The position numbers and the translations under genes were made by a program. Under the pieces are notes generated by a model, which was given only the letters and a program-made list of their open reading frames with translations, was not told the DNA's origin and searched no databases. From Argentina anserina (taxonomy: Eukaryota; Streptophyta; Magnoliopsida; Rosales; Rosaceae), in the NCBI RefSeq assembly GCF_933775445.1, contig NC_065874.1, forward strand, positions 27,846,501-27,910,500: DNA of 64,000 nucleotides. The letters are read 5' to 3'. Positions 1 to 10,283 of this stretch are shown in pieces; position 1 is the first letter of the stretch, and every line of letters starts with the position of its first letter.

Positions 1-582
1 ATCGTCATCAAAAGGAGCAATTGAAGCAAACTTGATCACACCATTGTCCTTGAGGGTTTTTATAAGCCTTCCAATGCACTCGGAGAAAGTATCGGGATCG
101 GATTGAAAATGCTCGTAATCAATGTCAATCCCATCAAGATTGTACTGCTGGATGATACTTGTGAGTGAAGAAACAGCATTAGAAACCCATGAATCAACTG
201 AAGAAGGGTTGAAATAGGCAGGGCCGCTATTGACACTGTCCCCTCCTAAGCTTAAACCAACCTTCACGTTTGAATGTGCATTCTTGATATCCGAAACTTG
301 TGAGGCGCCGAGGTTGTCAGTGTCCCAAAAGACATTGAAGTTTCCATTTGTGGGTGAAGAACCGGAAGTGTCATAGTCGATGGCGAAGGCGAGAAGGAAG
401 TGGACTTCAACATTTGGATTAATGGGGACATCGGAGAACTTGACATTGTTGAATTCAGCTCCTATGTATTCTCTAAATATATCTGAATTTGATGGGGCAG
501 CTTTGATTGAGGCGTGTGATGTGATCATGAGGGCTTGAATGAACACGAGGGTGATAATAAGCTTAAGCTTTGTAAATGACAT
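1..582 (-). CDS. GH18 chitinase (chitinase 2-like), 5' part
   Basis: Secreted class III-like glycoside hydrolase family 18 enzyme predicted to cleave chitin or related glycans outside the cell; plant members serve in defence or storage. Reading starts at the ATG at 582-580 and stays open for 194 codons to the window edge, so the C-terminal part lies outside. Residues 1-24 form a hydrophobic signal peptide ending in HASIKA. A SLGG strand motif lies near residues 111-114, and the GH18 catalytic signature LDGIDIDYE at 149-157 supplies the DxxDxDxE acid residues, with E157 as proton donor. No intron is visible. The start is supported by the signal peptide and by a TATA-like box about 90 bp upstream. 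Related plant GH18 members include non-catalytic concanavalin B-like proteins, but the catalytic residues are intact here. Confidence 0.9.
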   Translation of the reverse strand, partial: MSFTKLKLIITLVFIQALMITSHASIKAAPSNSDIFREYIGAEFNNVKFSDVPINPNVEVHFLLAFAIDYDTSGSSPTNGNFNVFWDTDNLGASQVSDIKNAHSNVKVGLSLGGDSVNSGPAYFNPSSVDSWVSNAVSSLTSIIQQYNLDGIDIDYEHFQSDPDTFSECIGRLIKTLKDNGVIKFASIAPFDDD

Positions 583-670
583 TGCTATTGAATCCGAAGA
601 GTGGTTATCCGTTCTAGATTGGGGTGGCTAGTTTGTGTTGTGTGGTGAACACTACCTGTAAAATACCTAG

Positions 671-678
671 ATTTATAG
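671..678 (-). promoter_or_regulatory. TATA box of the chitinase gene
   Basis: On the minus strand this reads CTATAAAT, about 90 bp upstream of the chitinase start codon. That spacing suits a plant TATA box with a 50-60 nt leader. Confidence 0.5.
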
Positions 679-1470
679 TGAAGTCTACTCAAGTGAATAT
701 GCAGATTGATTTAGCTAATTACGCGACGATAAGCTAGTTGGTTGCTGTACGTTGTGTACAAAGAGAGACGCTTGTCTTGGAAAGATGGCACAGAACAAAC
801 TTAAGGTAGCACACCATCTAGAATGTGACGTATATATGTGGCTCAGAATCCAGTCGGATGTACCCAGCTACGCAGTGGTTACTTCTCAGTTTGGGCCAAA
901 TAAACAGTATGAAACATCCGGATTAAGAATCACAACAAATACCGGTAACATAAATTGGGCCCAATAGCTACGAATTATTTAATTAGTTTTTAAAGGATAA
1001 TACTGTACTTTCAACTTTTTTGATAGAATCAACGCTTCAGAGTTTGGGTTCTGATAAGATCAACAAAGGTAGTTAAAAAGCTTCATGTGACTCGTATGTT
1101 CATTCCCGCGACCTCACACATAAAATAGATTGTGATTGAAAGTTCCATTGCGCAGGCGAATATTGTACATACCTCTAAACTTAGGCTCTTAACAACATAA
1201 TCGCTTGTGCCTCCGTCTGTCCCAACGTAGCATTAAATGCTCTATCAAATGTCACACAAGAAAAGCCAAAGTGTCAGACTCTAATGTAGGTACTTTTTGG
1301 GCGGTGCATGTCCCAACTCCATATCTTACTCCCCTTTGATGGCACTCCATGATTAGAGACCTAACCAACAAACCACGTCTCTGAGTTGACCCTTAATTTC
1401 AAGCAAGCTAGGGCAACAAAGTCCAACATAGTAATCCAATAGGTAGAACGACCTGATTGCTTGGCCTACC

Positions 1471-1622
1471 CGTCGTCGACCTAGCTAGTTCGCTCAGCGT
1501 TCTTCTATCTTCTATGAGAAAATGACCATAATGCTTTGACATCAATAACTACCGTATCCGTCGTCGACCTAGCTCACTGTTCTTCTATCCTCTAATGTGA
1601 AAACTACCATAATGCTTTGACA
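1471..1622. repeat. Imperfect two-copy direct repeat
   Basis: Copy 1 is 1471-1542 and copy 2 is 1559-1622. Both begin CGTCGTCGACCTAGCT and end ATAATGCTTTGACAT, with a small deletion in copy 2. No function is suggested. Confidence 0.6.
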
Positions 1623-2556
1623 TGCTGCATTATCTTGACGTTCACTATGTATCGTAAGGGTCAACTTACCAGTTACCACTAAAATTTAGGGCTGGGAGAT
1701 CAGAAGATAGCTAGTGAGGTGAGGATTAATAATTGGAAATGACATTGATGTGGAAATTAAACTCGACAGAGTTTGCGGTTAGAAGTGGTTCTTGTGTGTA
1801 GCACAAGGCCACAAACCACAATGTCAGCTTAGGTCAAATATACCTATTACCTACCGTGGCATATTGTTGATTATCAGGCTTGACTTGATGATCAAAAAAT
1901 GGAGAAACCCCAAGTTAAGGACTTAAGGGCGTGTGTTTACTGCGCAAGTTTGTGATGGTATATATATGCTCAACATGGTAGATCAAGTCTACTTAATTGC
2001 CTCTTCTAAAAAAAAGTCTACTTAATTGCCCTAAAATATCGTAGCGAAGAAACAACGATCATTACTCGATAGACAATGGACAGAAGAAAGAACTGAAAGG
2101 AGTGTGAATATATGCGATAATTTATGGTATAGCGCGCCCTTGAGAATTGCCCAGTGCAGTTAGTTGTGTTTTTTTGCTGCAGATAGTGTTTTTAGTTGAA
2201 AAACAATTAACAATCTGTTTCATGTACTTGTACGTGCCTATATTAACTCCACTGACAGTTTCATTTTACTGGGAGATTTTGGTACGTTAATGATCGTGAC
2301 ATTGAAATATATCTGAATCTGTAATATCCCCTTTTTATTTTTATCAATTTCGATCTATAAATACGATACAATAGATTGTTCATAGATCAAATTATATCAT
2401 AGATTAGATTACGCTAGCTTGAATAACTTTATAATGTGTTTTGAAATTGACTAAATAGATTTCGCTAGCCGATTATAGCATGTTTAGCAATGCTAGTCAT
2501 ATTTTAGTTAAATTTCAAACAAAATAGTTTAAAAGTCATTTTAGTCAGCCAATTTA

Positions 2557-2863
2557 GAAATGCGTTTACATTAGTACTCTCTATTATAGTTTTATTCGAA
2601 CTCAAAGTATTAAATACATCACTAAAAAAATATTTTGAATTTATTTTTAAATTATATATAATTTTATACAAGAAATGTTTTAAATTCTAATGTTTTAACT
2701 TTAAACTATCTCGTTAGACAAATATGTTGAGTGAGATAGCTCAAAGTTAAACTAAAGTTATAATAAAAAGTGTAATACAATCATTATTTTTCGTAAAAAG
2801 CTAAAAATACTTTCTAAAATAGTTTAAAATTATAATAGAGAATCTTCTCAGCTAAAGATGCTC
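2557..2863. mobile_element. Candidate Tourist/PIF-Harbinger-like MITE
   Basis: The right end, read on the minus strand, begins GAGCATCTTTAGCTGAG, and the left end begins GAAATGCGTTTACATTAG. Both continue into CTCTATTATA. The direct TTA flanks at 2554-2556 and 2864-2866 match the 3-bp duplication typical of PIF/Harbinger MITEs. The interior is AT-rich and non-coding. The left inverted repeat is diverged, so this is a candidate. Confidence 0.5.
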
Positions 2864-3058
2864 TTAGACCTTAATAATTAGGGCTTCTTATAAAAAGTCT
2901 ATTTTGATACATGAAATAAGAAAAAAGTCACCAAGTTTTAGAAATTAGAAAAAAAAAATCTATTTAAAAAAACGCTTAAATCGTTGCCACTGCATTTTCA
3001 AAAAAAAAAACAAGGCATCTAGGTCTCGGCGACGCCGACGAGGAAAGTGTCGAGCGAG

Positions 3059-3645
3059 ATGAATCAGACAAGTGGTTTTAATCCAGCAAACAAGAGCAAA
3101 TTCACAATTCCATTGTGTCTACTTTGCTTGCTCTGATGGATGGTCTTGATTCCCATGGACAAGTGGTTTTGATCGGAGCAACCAATCGAATTGATGCAAT
3201 TGATGGAGCTTTGCGGCGCCCTGATAGGTTTGATCGTGAATTCAACTTTCCTTTGTCCGGCTATGAGGCCCGAGCTGAAATTTTAGACATCCACAGTCAG
3301 AAATGGAAGCATCCTCCTTCACATGAGTTAAAATCGGAGCTTGCGGCTAGCTGTGTTGGATATTGTGGTGCTGATTTAAAGGCTCTTTTCATTGAAGCTG
3401 TCATACGTGCTTTTCGTGAAAAATATCCTCAGGTCTACACAAGTGATGATAAATTTGTAATTGATGTTGATTCAGTAAGGGTTGAAAAGTACCACTTCAT
3501 TAAGGCCATGTCAACAATCACCCTAGTTGCTCACAGAGGTGATGTTATTCACTCTAGGCCATCATCTTCAGTTGTTGCACCATGCATGCATAGGCATCTC
3601 CAAAGAGCCATGAACTATATTTGTGATATTTTCCCTCTGATATGA
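3059..3645 (+). pseudogene. Truncated ATAD2-like (At1g05910-type) AAA ATPase fragment
   Basis: The frame from about 3082 to 3645 matches the middle of plant bromodomain AAA ATPases of the ATAD2/At1g05910 type. Visible features are SSKQEQIHNSIVSTLLALMD, the sensor-1 segment GATNR, the arginine-finger region RRPDRFDRE, and the helical lid CVGYCGADLKAL. The upstream DE(S)D at 3059 resembles the Walker B DEID. An in-frame TAA at 3079-3081 breaks it from anything upstream. There is no Walker A, no bromodomain and no start codon, while family members usually exceed 1,000 residues. The roughly 560-nt stretch contains no intron, so it could be a retrocopy piece or one exon. The 12-bp minisatellite begins immediately after the stop. 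I judge it non-functional. Confidence 0.8.
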
Positions 3646-3646
3646 G

Positions 3647-3988
3647 TGTCACCTGAATTGTAACATGTAGTGTGATATGGGTTGTGACAGGGGATGTCAC
3701 AGGTAGTGTGATAGAAGTTGTGACAGGTAGTGTGACAGAGGGTGTGACAGGTAGTGTGATAGAAGTTGTGGCAGGTAGTGTGACAGGAGTTGTGATAGGT
3801 AGTGTGACAGAGGTTGTGACATGGGCAATGTGTATGATAGTGGTTGTGACAGTAGATGTGACAGTTAGTGTAAATAGATAATGTGACAGCTTCTGTGACA
3901 GTGGGTGTGATAGCGGTTGTGACATGAGGTGTGACAATTAATGTAAGAGGTAGTGTGACAGTGTTTGTGACAATAGGTGTGACATGCC
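3647..3988. repeat. Degenerate 12-bp minisatellite, about 28 units
   Basis: Tandem units of consensus TGTGACAGGTAG or TGTGACAGAGGT; many begin TGTGA and a few have TGTCAC or TGTAAG. The period is 12 bp apart from a few indels near 3825-3880. Because 12 is a multiple of three, both strands stay open in places and give artefactual valine/threonine repeat frames. The array starts one base after the stop of the AAA fragment. Confidence 0.85.
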
Positions 3989-4538
3989 GAGAGAAATGTG
4001 AAAATATGCGAAATTTTGTTAAAATTCAAATAAGATTGGTATAAGTATGCTCAGAATGAAGAGAATAGCTAGAATTAGATAACCTTGAGCTTCGGTTTCG
4101 CCGGAATTACTTGGAACACCGCCATTGATGGTGGCAACCCTTTGCGATAGTTGTTGCCCCTTGTACGGTTGGTTGATTCAGAGTGGGTAGTATATCAAAT
4201 GAAAGAGAGGAGCGAGATCTTTCTAACGGTACCAATTTCGTCAAAATCTATCGCCGAAAGGGAAAATTATAGCCGAAATTAGAAAAAGAATGAAAAAAAA
4301 AGGTGAGAAATGACAAAACAGTCCATAAAATATTTTTAAAACGATTTTTTTCTAATTTTGTTAATTTTTTTTCTAATTTCTACTTTGATAAAAATTTTAT
4401 AATTAATTCATAAATAGTGACATTTTTCTAATATAAGTTAGGAAATTGTACCTTTTTATAATTTGCCCTAATAATTAATCATGCGGGTACTTAAACCAGG
4501 TCAAGTTATTCAGCTTATAAGCTCATTTGGTTGAACTT
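3989..4538. other. Intergenic, no gene recognised
   Basis: AT-rich sequence with several A/T runs. No coding similarity recognised on either strand. Confidence 0.5.
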
Positions 4539-4821
4539 GAGCATCTCCAACAGTGTTAGCTATATACATAGCTAAACGTAGCATTTAGCTACCAAATATC
4601 ATCGTTATACTTTAGTAGTTATAATTATTCTTAAGTTAATTTCAATTTTCAACACATAAACAAAGTTTAGTTAGAATTATTTTCTCTCCCCTCTCTAATA
4701 TTTAACTAGAATTTTTAGCTAAAATTAAAACTTACTGTTAAATAGATCGATGTAAAAATTATCCTAAACTTTGTTTAAAAACCAATTTTTTTTCAAGATA
4801 GCTTGTGTTTTGGAGATGCCC
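4539..4821. mobile_element. Candidate MITE with GAGCATCTCCAA ends
   Basis: The left end reads GAGCATCTCCAACA and the reverse complement of the right end reads GGGCATCTCCAAAACA. This terminal inverted repeat is common in plant Harbinger-like MITEs. The interior is AT-rich and non-coding, and I see no clean target-site duplication. Confidence 0.5.
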
Positions 4822-6202
4822 CATGAGCAAAAAATTCAGCATAAGGATCCATCCTATAATCAAGTCGGAGTTCTTCAGCTCATTAAAGCAATTCAATCAT
4901 TCGACCTTACCCGGCTAACCATGCAACAAAATCAGAGGGGATTAATACGTGCATATTTTTGCCAGTACGAGTTCGTAACTAGTTTTTTTTTTTTTAATTA
5001 GTCAAATAGTGCAATATCACATATGACCTTGAGGCTAATATATAAACATTAACCACATGGCGTACAGAATCACTATCATGGACTCGTGGTAGTGGAGAAG
5101 CTGTTCTAAATTCTTGTTGACCCTATTTGACAAGTCCACAAGCTACGCACAATTTCGTTTTCTAGAAGAAAATACCCCACCCACGTATATTTTCTAAAGG
5201 TTCACCATAGGAAGGAATAAGAGCACAGTTGCCTACTAGGATTGTAGGCAATAGCCATACATGATTTCGATTTTATAGCCTAGCGAAACTAATTGGGATC
5301 GTGATGATGCTTTTTTTTTTTCCTTCCAAGTATTATTGAAAAAGGAAGAAAAATATCGAAACAAAAAAAAAAATTGTAGGATAGATAAAGGAAAAGTGCA
5401 AGTGACTTTGATAAACATGAGCGCGACTTACTAATATAAATTTTAGGGAAAATTACAAATGAGGACATTACGACGAGGACCAAGTGATGAAGACGTTCAT
5501 ATCAATTTTAGATACTTTTTTATATCATGCATATAATTTTATGCAGAAGTGAGCTAGTTTTTATATGATATGAATGATAATTATAATTATTTATTTTAAT
5601 TTTTTTATAATTTGTGTGGTTGTGTCGGATAAATAATATTGATAAGTTTAACCATGCATGCGCATATTAAAACCGATTGAGACGCAATGAGGAATCAGAC
5701 CTATAATGTCATTAACAAATTCTGCATATTTAACACTGCGCATTTTAGAACCGATCGAGACGCATGAAGCCCCCCTCATCTTTGAGGCTAGCATGTGCAT
5801 CAACATTTTCAAAGTGCAAAATCTTTATACAATTCGAGTATGGCACGTACTAAATATGCAAGTCATAATAGTAGACAAGGAAAACGATACATGAAAACCT
5901 CCCATGGGGTGATGGGGACATGCTAGGTACGATCAACAAGTTGGTAGAATAGCACAGTACGTAACACAATTCCGTTGTTACGTTACGCAATGGCATTGCA
6001 CAAAGTCCTGCAAATCACTATAGTCTTCTTGAAGAGCAACAGCTAGAGGATGCAAATTAAGTTCGTTCCGATTGGATGGAATCAGTTTCCAACTGAGTTA
6101 TCAACCAGACGAGTCACGAAACGTTTGGTTGGACAAGTTAGTTACTCTGCGCACTAGCTAGTCTGTGCAGATCGATCAAAAGGTCTTAGAAGCAATTGAT
6201 TT

Positions 6203-6222
6203 GGGGGGGGGGGGGGGGGGGG
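6203..6222. repeat. Poly(G) tract, 20 bp
   Basis: Uninterrupted run of twenty G residues in otherwise AT-rich DNA. Confidence 0.95.
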
Positions 6223-6725
6223 ACTGGGTTTGTTCTCTGAGTCTCTGACAGATCACAAGATCGATACTACTCATCATACTCGTATTGTCTTCCTTTCTGA
6301 AGTGATATAGATGATTCGGTCTCATGGACCTACAGCATGCGAATTATGCATGAAAGATGCTGAGGATCGAGGTCCCTTACTTGGGGTCAATGTACATCTT
6401 CATTGATCGTCTGAGAGTTTTCAAAGTCTGCATCATCGCGTGGGAATTATCAGAGTCAAGCATATGTTATTATGCCCTAGATTGGTTTTCAAGAGCATGG
6501 ATGGGAACCAAAATTAGCTAGGCAAACTCATGCATCAATTAACCTTCAGTGGGGAAATTAATTGATGAAGTGAAACTGAAATATTGATATAACATTGTGT
6601 TCCTTTTTTTTTTCTAATCGAATATAACGTTAACAACTTAACATGGTAAAATTACAAAGAGAAGTCGACAACTTTTTAGAGGTATTTGGAGTTGCCTCAA
6701 TTCATTCCTTAAAATTTATTACCCA

Positions 6726-6730
6726 CCCCC

Positions 6731-6761
<31 letters not shown>

Positions 6762-6768
6762 ACACACT
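6726..6768. repeat. Poly(C) tract followed by (CA)n
   Basis: Twenty-two C residues (6726-6747) run directly into about ten CA dinucleotides. Confidence 0.95.
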
Positions 6769-8221
6769 TAGCCTCCTTCATTTTTAGTTTTTAATACGTA
6801 CAAAAGAAGAAGATGCTGGAGGTCCAAGATACAATTAAATCAATTGTATTGTAGTTTGGTTTTTTTTTTAATGAAGTATCTTTGGACTAGTTAGTTATTG
6901 TTGCAATTTAAGAAAAAAAGAATTGTTGTTGTTGTGCTATCAATTGAATCAACTATAAACTAAAAGAATTTCTTGTTTTGTAAATATTTACTTGGAAAGT
7001 TGTTGTTATACCATAAAATATTATTTTCTGTATTTTTTTAACGGCAAATCTTAGAACAACTATAACACTGGCTCACATGTACTGTTTCTAAAATCTGCTT
7101 TCAGTGACTTATAATTTTAGAGAAAAATATTTTTATTTGATCTACCAAACATAATAGAATTAAAAAATTGACACATAAACTGTTTTTTTTAGTTAGTGTG
7201 ATATTTCCTGCAAACAAATTCTCATGAGGATTTGTCATTTTGAGAAATGGGTTATATAAATATATACATATATATAATATCAGAAAAAATATATATAACT
7301 AGCTACTTAAATCTTTAGTCATTATTTTATTGTCATAGAAATTTAAGAAATATCATGAAGTTAATAATTATATTGTTGTAATATAATTTGAAAACAAGAC
7401 AATGGTACTTAAGTTCAATCATGCTTAAGATCCTAACCCTATATTATTATAATCCTTCCTAACAAGAGGGTTGGTATGTCTCTACATCCCTAATTATTAA
7501 TATGACTAGGTGTAATTAATCTATAGATTATAATCATCATGATTTTGTTAGTTTCAACTTTATTCATATGATTGGGATTTCTGAATGCTGCTCACATGGA
7601 GATGTGTAAAATACTGACTTCTTTTCAGCTCTCATGTGGATCTAAGTGATGGTAGATCACATATATAAGTACCGGTGTATCACATATAAGTTATGTTCTT
7701 TCGATGGATCGACAGTTTCATGATCTTCTTGTCATCAACTATCACTCCAAGGGTGCAGCGTTACAATTATGTAGAACCAACATTTAACTAATATCAAAAC
7801 ATGCGCAGGAATCAGAACTCATAGAAATGAAAGGAAAACCTTGCGAACCCTAGCTAATAACTGCTGAAGCTAGCTAGAACCAAGAGAGTCGATAGGACGA
7901 TAGATATATTTAACTGAGATCTTGCTATGCCAGTACAGTTTCCTTGTCCTTCACTCCTTCCTGATTCACTGTGACTACAAGTGAATTATTTGCCCAGTGG
8001 GACTGGTACTGGCCGGTACATTCATATGGGTTTGTAGGTACTAAACTAGAAGCTAGTTCATATTTGCCAAGGCAGATTCAACCTGGCAAACGATACAGGC
8101 CTCCACATTTCACCTGCTTACAAACTTGTACCATACAAGCTTAATTTGATAAGTTCATCACCTAGCTGCTAGCTGGAAGGCCTCCAAATACCTGAACCTA
8201 GATAACTTTCTCCCATGTTCT

Positions 8222-8223
<2 letters not shown>

Positions 8224-8255
<32 letters not shown>
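8224..8255. repeat. (AT)n microsatellite
   Basis: Sixteen perfect AT dinucleotides. Confidence 0.95.
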
Positions 8256-8257
<2 letters not shown>

Positions 8258-8793
8258 ATCTTTATGCATGCATACTTAAGCATTTCAAATCTATATGGCT
8301 AATTCGGCTAACTATTTATATCGGTAATTAATAACGCTTATTATGTTATTAGAATCTCTTTTTTTGTTATAATCATCTATGTTGTTAGAATCTAACAACC
8401 ATATTTTTTGAAAATGAAAATGAGATGAAAACGTGTTCGTTAATATATTTTTTTAAACAAAGGAAATGAAACCTGAAAATATTTTTAACTTTTACAAAGG
8501 AAAAGTGAAAACATTTAATCAACGTTTTCACTATTTCATTTTCTCATTTTTACTTTTAAAACTTATTTTAAAAAACCGTTTTCGAAAACATTATCGAACA
8601 CTTTTCTTCCAATAAATTGTTTTAAACTACTGATTTATTGAAAGAAAAAAGTGTTATAAAAAGAGCGTTGAAGCACATATACAATTTTCATTCAACGTTG
8701 CATAGAGAACACACTGGGTAAGTGGTCGACAGGTTATGATCGAGCAATAGGTACTCGTATATCCTCTCCAGCAGAAGATAATCGAAATCCAGC

Positions 8794-9909
8794 GTAGGGC
8801 TCGTCAACAGGCCAGACCTTAGTACATTTAGATAAAGTGACGGGCCAGTTATTTTCACAAATATGAATATCTAAGTCTTTCTATCTAAAGCGGGCCTTGC
8901 GGGATTTTACGGGCCGAACCTTGCGGGTTTGTATTAGAAAAAAAACATAATACTCTTATTTAAGGGTTTGGAACGATAAAAGAATTCTTAAAAAACATTC
9001 TCAAAAAAGTTACAAATAAATTCTATTTTTAAAATATTGTCGATCGACACCAGTATATGTGATCGATATATAAATTTAAGGACCCTATAAAAATTTCGTC
9101 TGTTTTGGACATGGTTTGACCGTCCGTACCTACGAAATTCCGACAATCAAACGAGGTCTGAATTGAATGAAATTTTTACATGGTCACTAAATATATATAC
9201 CGATCACATCGGCTGGTGTCGATCGATCCCGATAAGTTTCCTTCATATTATCACTTCATAATGCGATAGTTTTATTGTAAACCTAATATAAAGGTATTAT
9301 GATATATTAGTGGACACTTCGGCGATCGACAACTCCACTTCGGAATATAGTCAATCGACACCAGCAGATGTGATCGGTATATATATTTAGGGATCCTGTA
9401 AAATTTCGTCTGTTTTGGACATGGTTTGACCGTTCGTACCTACGGTCAACAAAAAAAACATTTTGACATATTAAAACCATATTGACCAGAGTTACGCCAA
9501 ATAAGTTTCCTCGGTGCGACTCTGCATGAGTGGTGACAAAAATTATGTGATTCTAGATATGCAAACGGTTTTCGGGGTTCTCATCTTGGTAATGAGTCAT
9601 CCATTATGACATATTAGTAGTGTTTTCGGTTTACCGGAAATTTCGACGGTCAGACGAGGTTTGAATTGGATGAAATTTTTACAGGGTCACTAAATATATA
9701 TACCGATCATATCAGCTAGTGTTGATCGATCATGAGAATTTTCTTTCATATAGTCGCTTCATAATACGATAGTTTTATTATAAACCTAATAGAATATGTG
9801 TGTATAATATTGTATTACCTGATTGGCTTTTTCGGGCCGAGCCTTAGAGGCTTTTACGGACCGGGCTTTGGTGGGCTAAGCCTACGGGCTGGGCCGGGTT
9901 TTACACCTC
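8794..9909. mobile_element. Probable non-autonomous hAT-like element with internal inverted and direct repeats
   Basis: GC-rich ends rich in GGGCC/GCGGG motifs enclose an AT-rich core. The left end starts TAGGGCTCGTCAACAGGCC. The minus-strand right end starts TAGAGGTGTAAAACCCGGCC, a pattern seen at hAT-derived repeats in plants. The core has two related blocks, about 9041-9290 and 9348-9790. Each contains a segment ending in ATTTCGTCTGTTTTGGACAT and its own inverted counterpart. No clear target-site duplication and no transposase were found. Confidence 0.45.
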
Positions 9910-10283
9910 TAAATTAAACACGACCATCTACCCACAGAAGCGGGCTCTGGAGTGCTCTCTTGCGGGCCGGGCTGGATAAAAGCCCATTGAGTTTGTGGAC
10001 CTCCATGGATTTTTCAGATTCGCGGGCTAAATGATGAAGCCTAATCGAGCTTGCACAAACTCTCCTTTGGTCAACGCTTTTTTCTTCAAGAACATGACGT
10101 CAGTATCCACGTCACCAACCATGCAGACCCATCCCGTCGTCCCTAATCTCTATGGCCCCTTGCTACCCCTTTGCTTTAAGTACCCCCAATCCCCTCCTCC
10201 GGTATATTCACTCCCATATCCCCTCAAAACCTTCCAACACCTCCCAAAATTCTCGACCGACATCTCCAACTCCACGCGCCGCC

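Larger units (their letters stand above)
583..2556. other. Intergenic, no gene recognised
   Basis: AT-rich intergenic DNA upstream of the chitinase. Short open frames, for example 752-967, show no recognisable protein. An imperfect direct repeat lies at 1471-1542 and 1559-1622; both copies carry CGTCGACCTAGCT, then TTCTTCTATC, then CATAATGCTTTGACAT. Confidence 0.6.
4822..8793. other. Gene-poor intergenic region with simple repeats
   Basis: About 4 kb without a recognisable gene. It contains an imperfect direct repeat around ACCGAT(T/C)GAGACGCA at 5661-5690 and 5738-5767, a G20 run at 6203-6222, a C22 run followed by (CA)n at 6726-6768, and an (AT)16 tract at 8224-8255. Open frames here are short and in low-complexity sequence. 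Confidence 0.6.

Noticed and set aside
752..967. 71-codon plus-strand frame upstream of the chitinase
   Set aside because: No recognisable domain, no flanking splice signals, length expected by chance.
3672..3937. Valine/threonine-rich frames on both strands
   Set aside because: Produced by the 12-bp minisatellite, whose period is a multiple of three; not proteins.
3647..3988. CRISPR-like repeat-spacer pattern
   Set aside because: Units are contiguous 12-mers without unique spacers, and the context is a plant nuclear genome.
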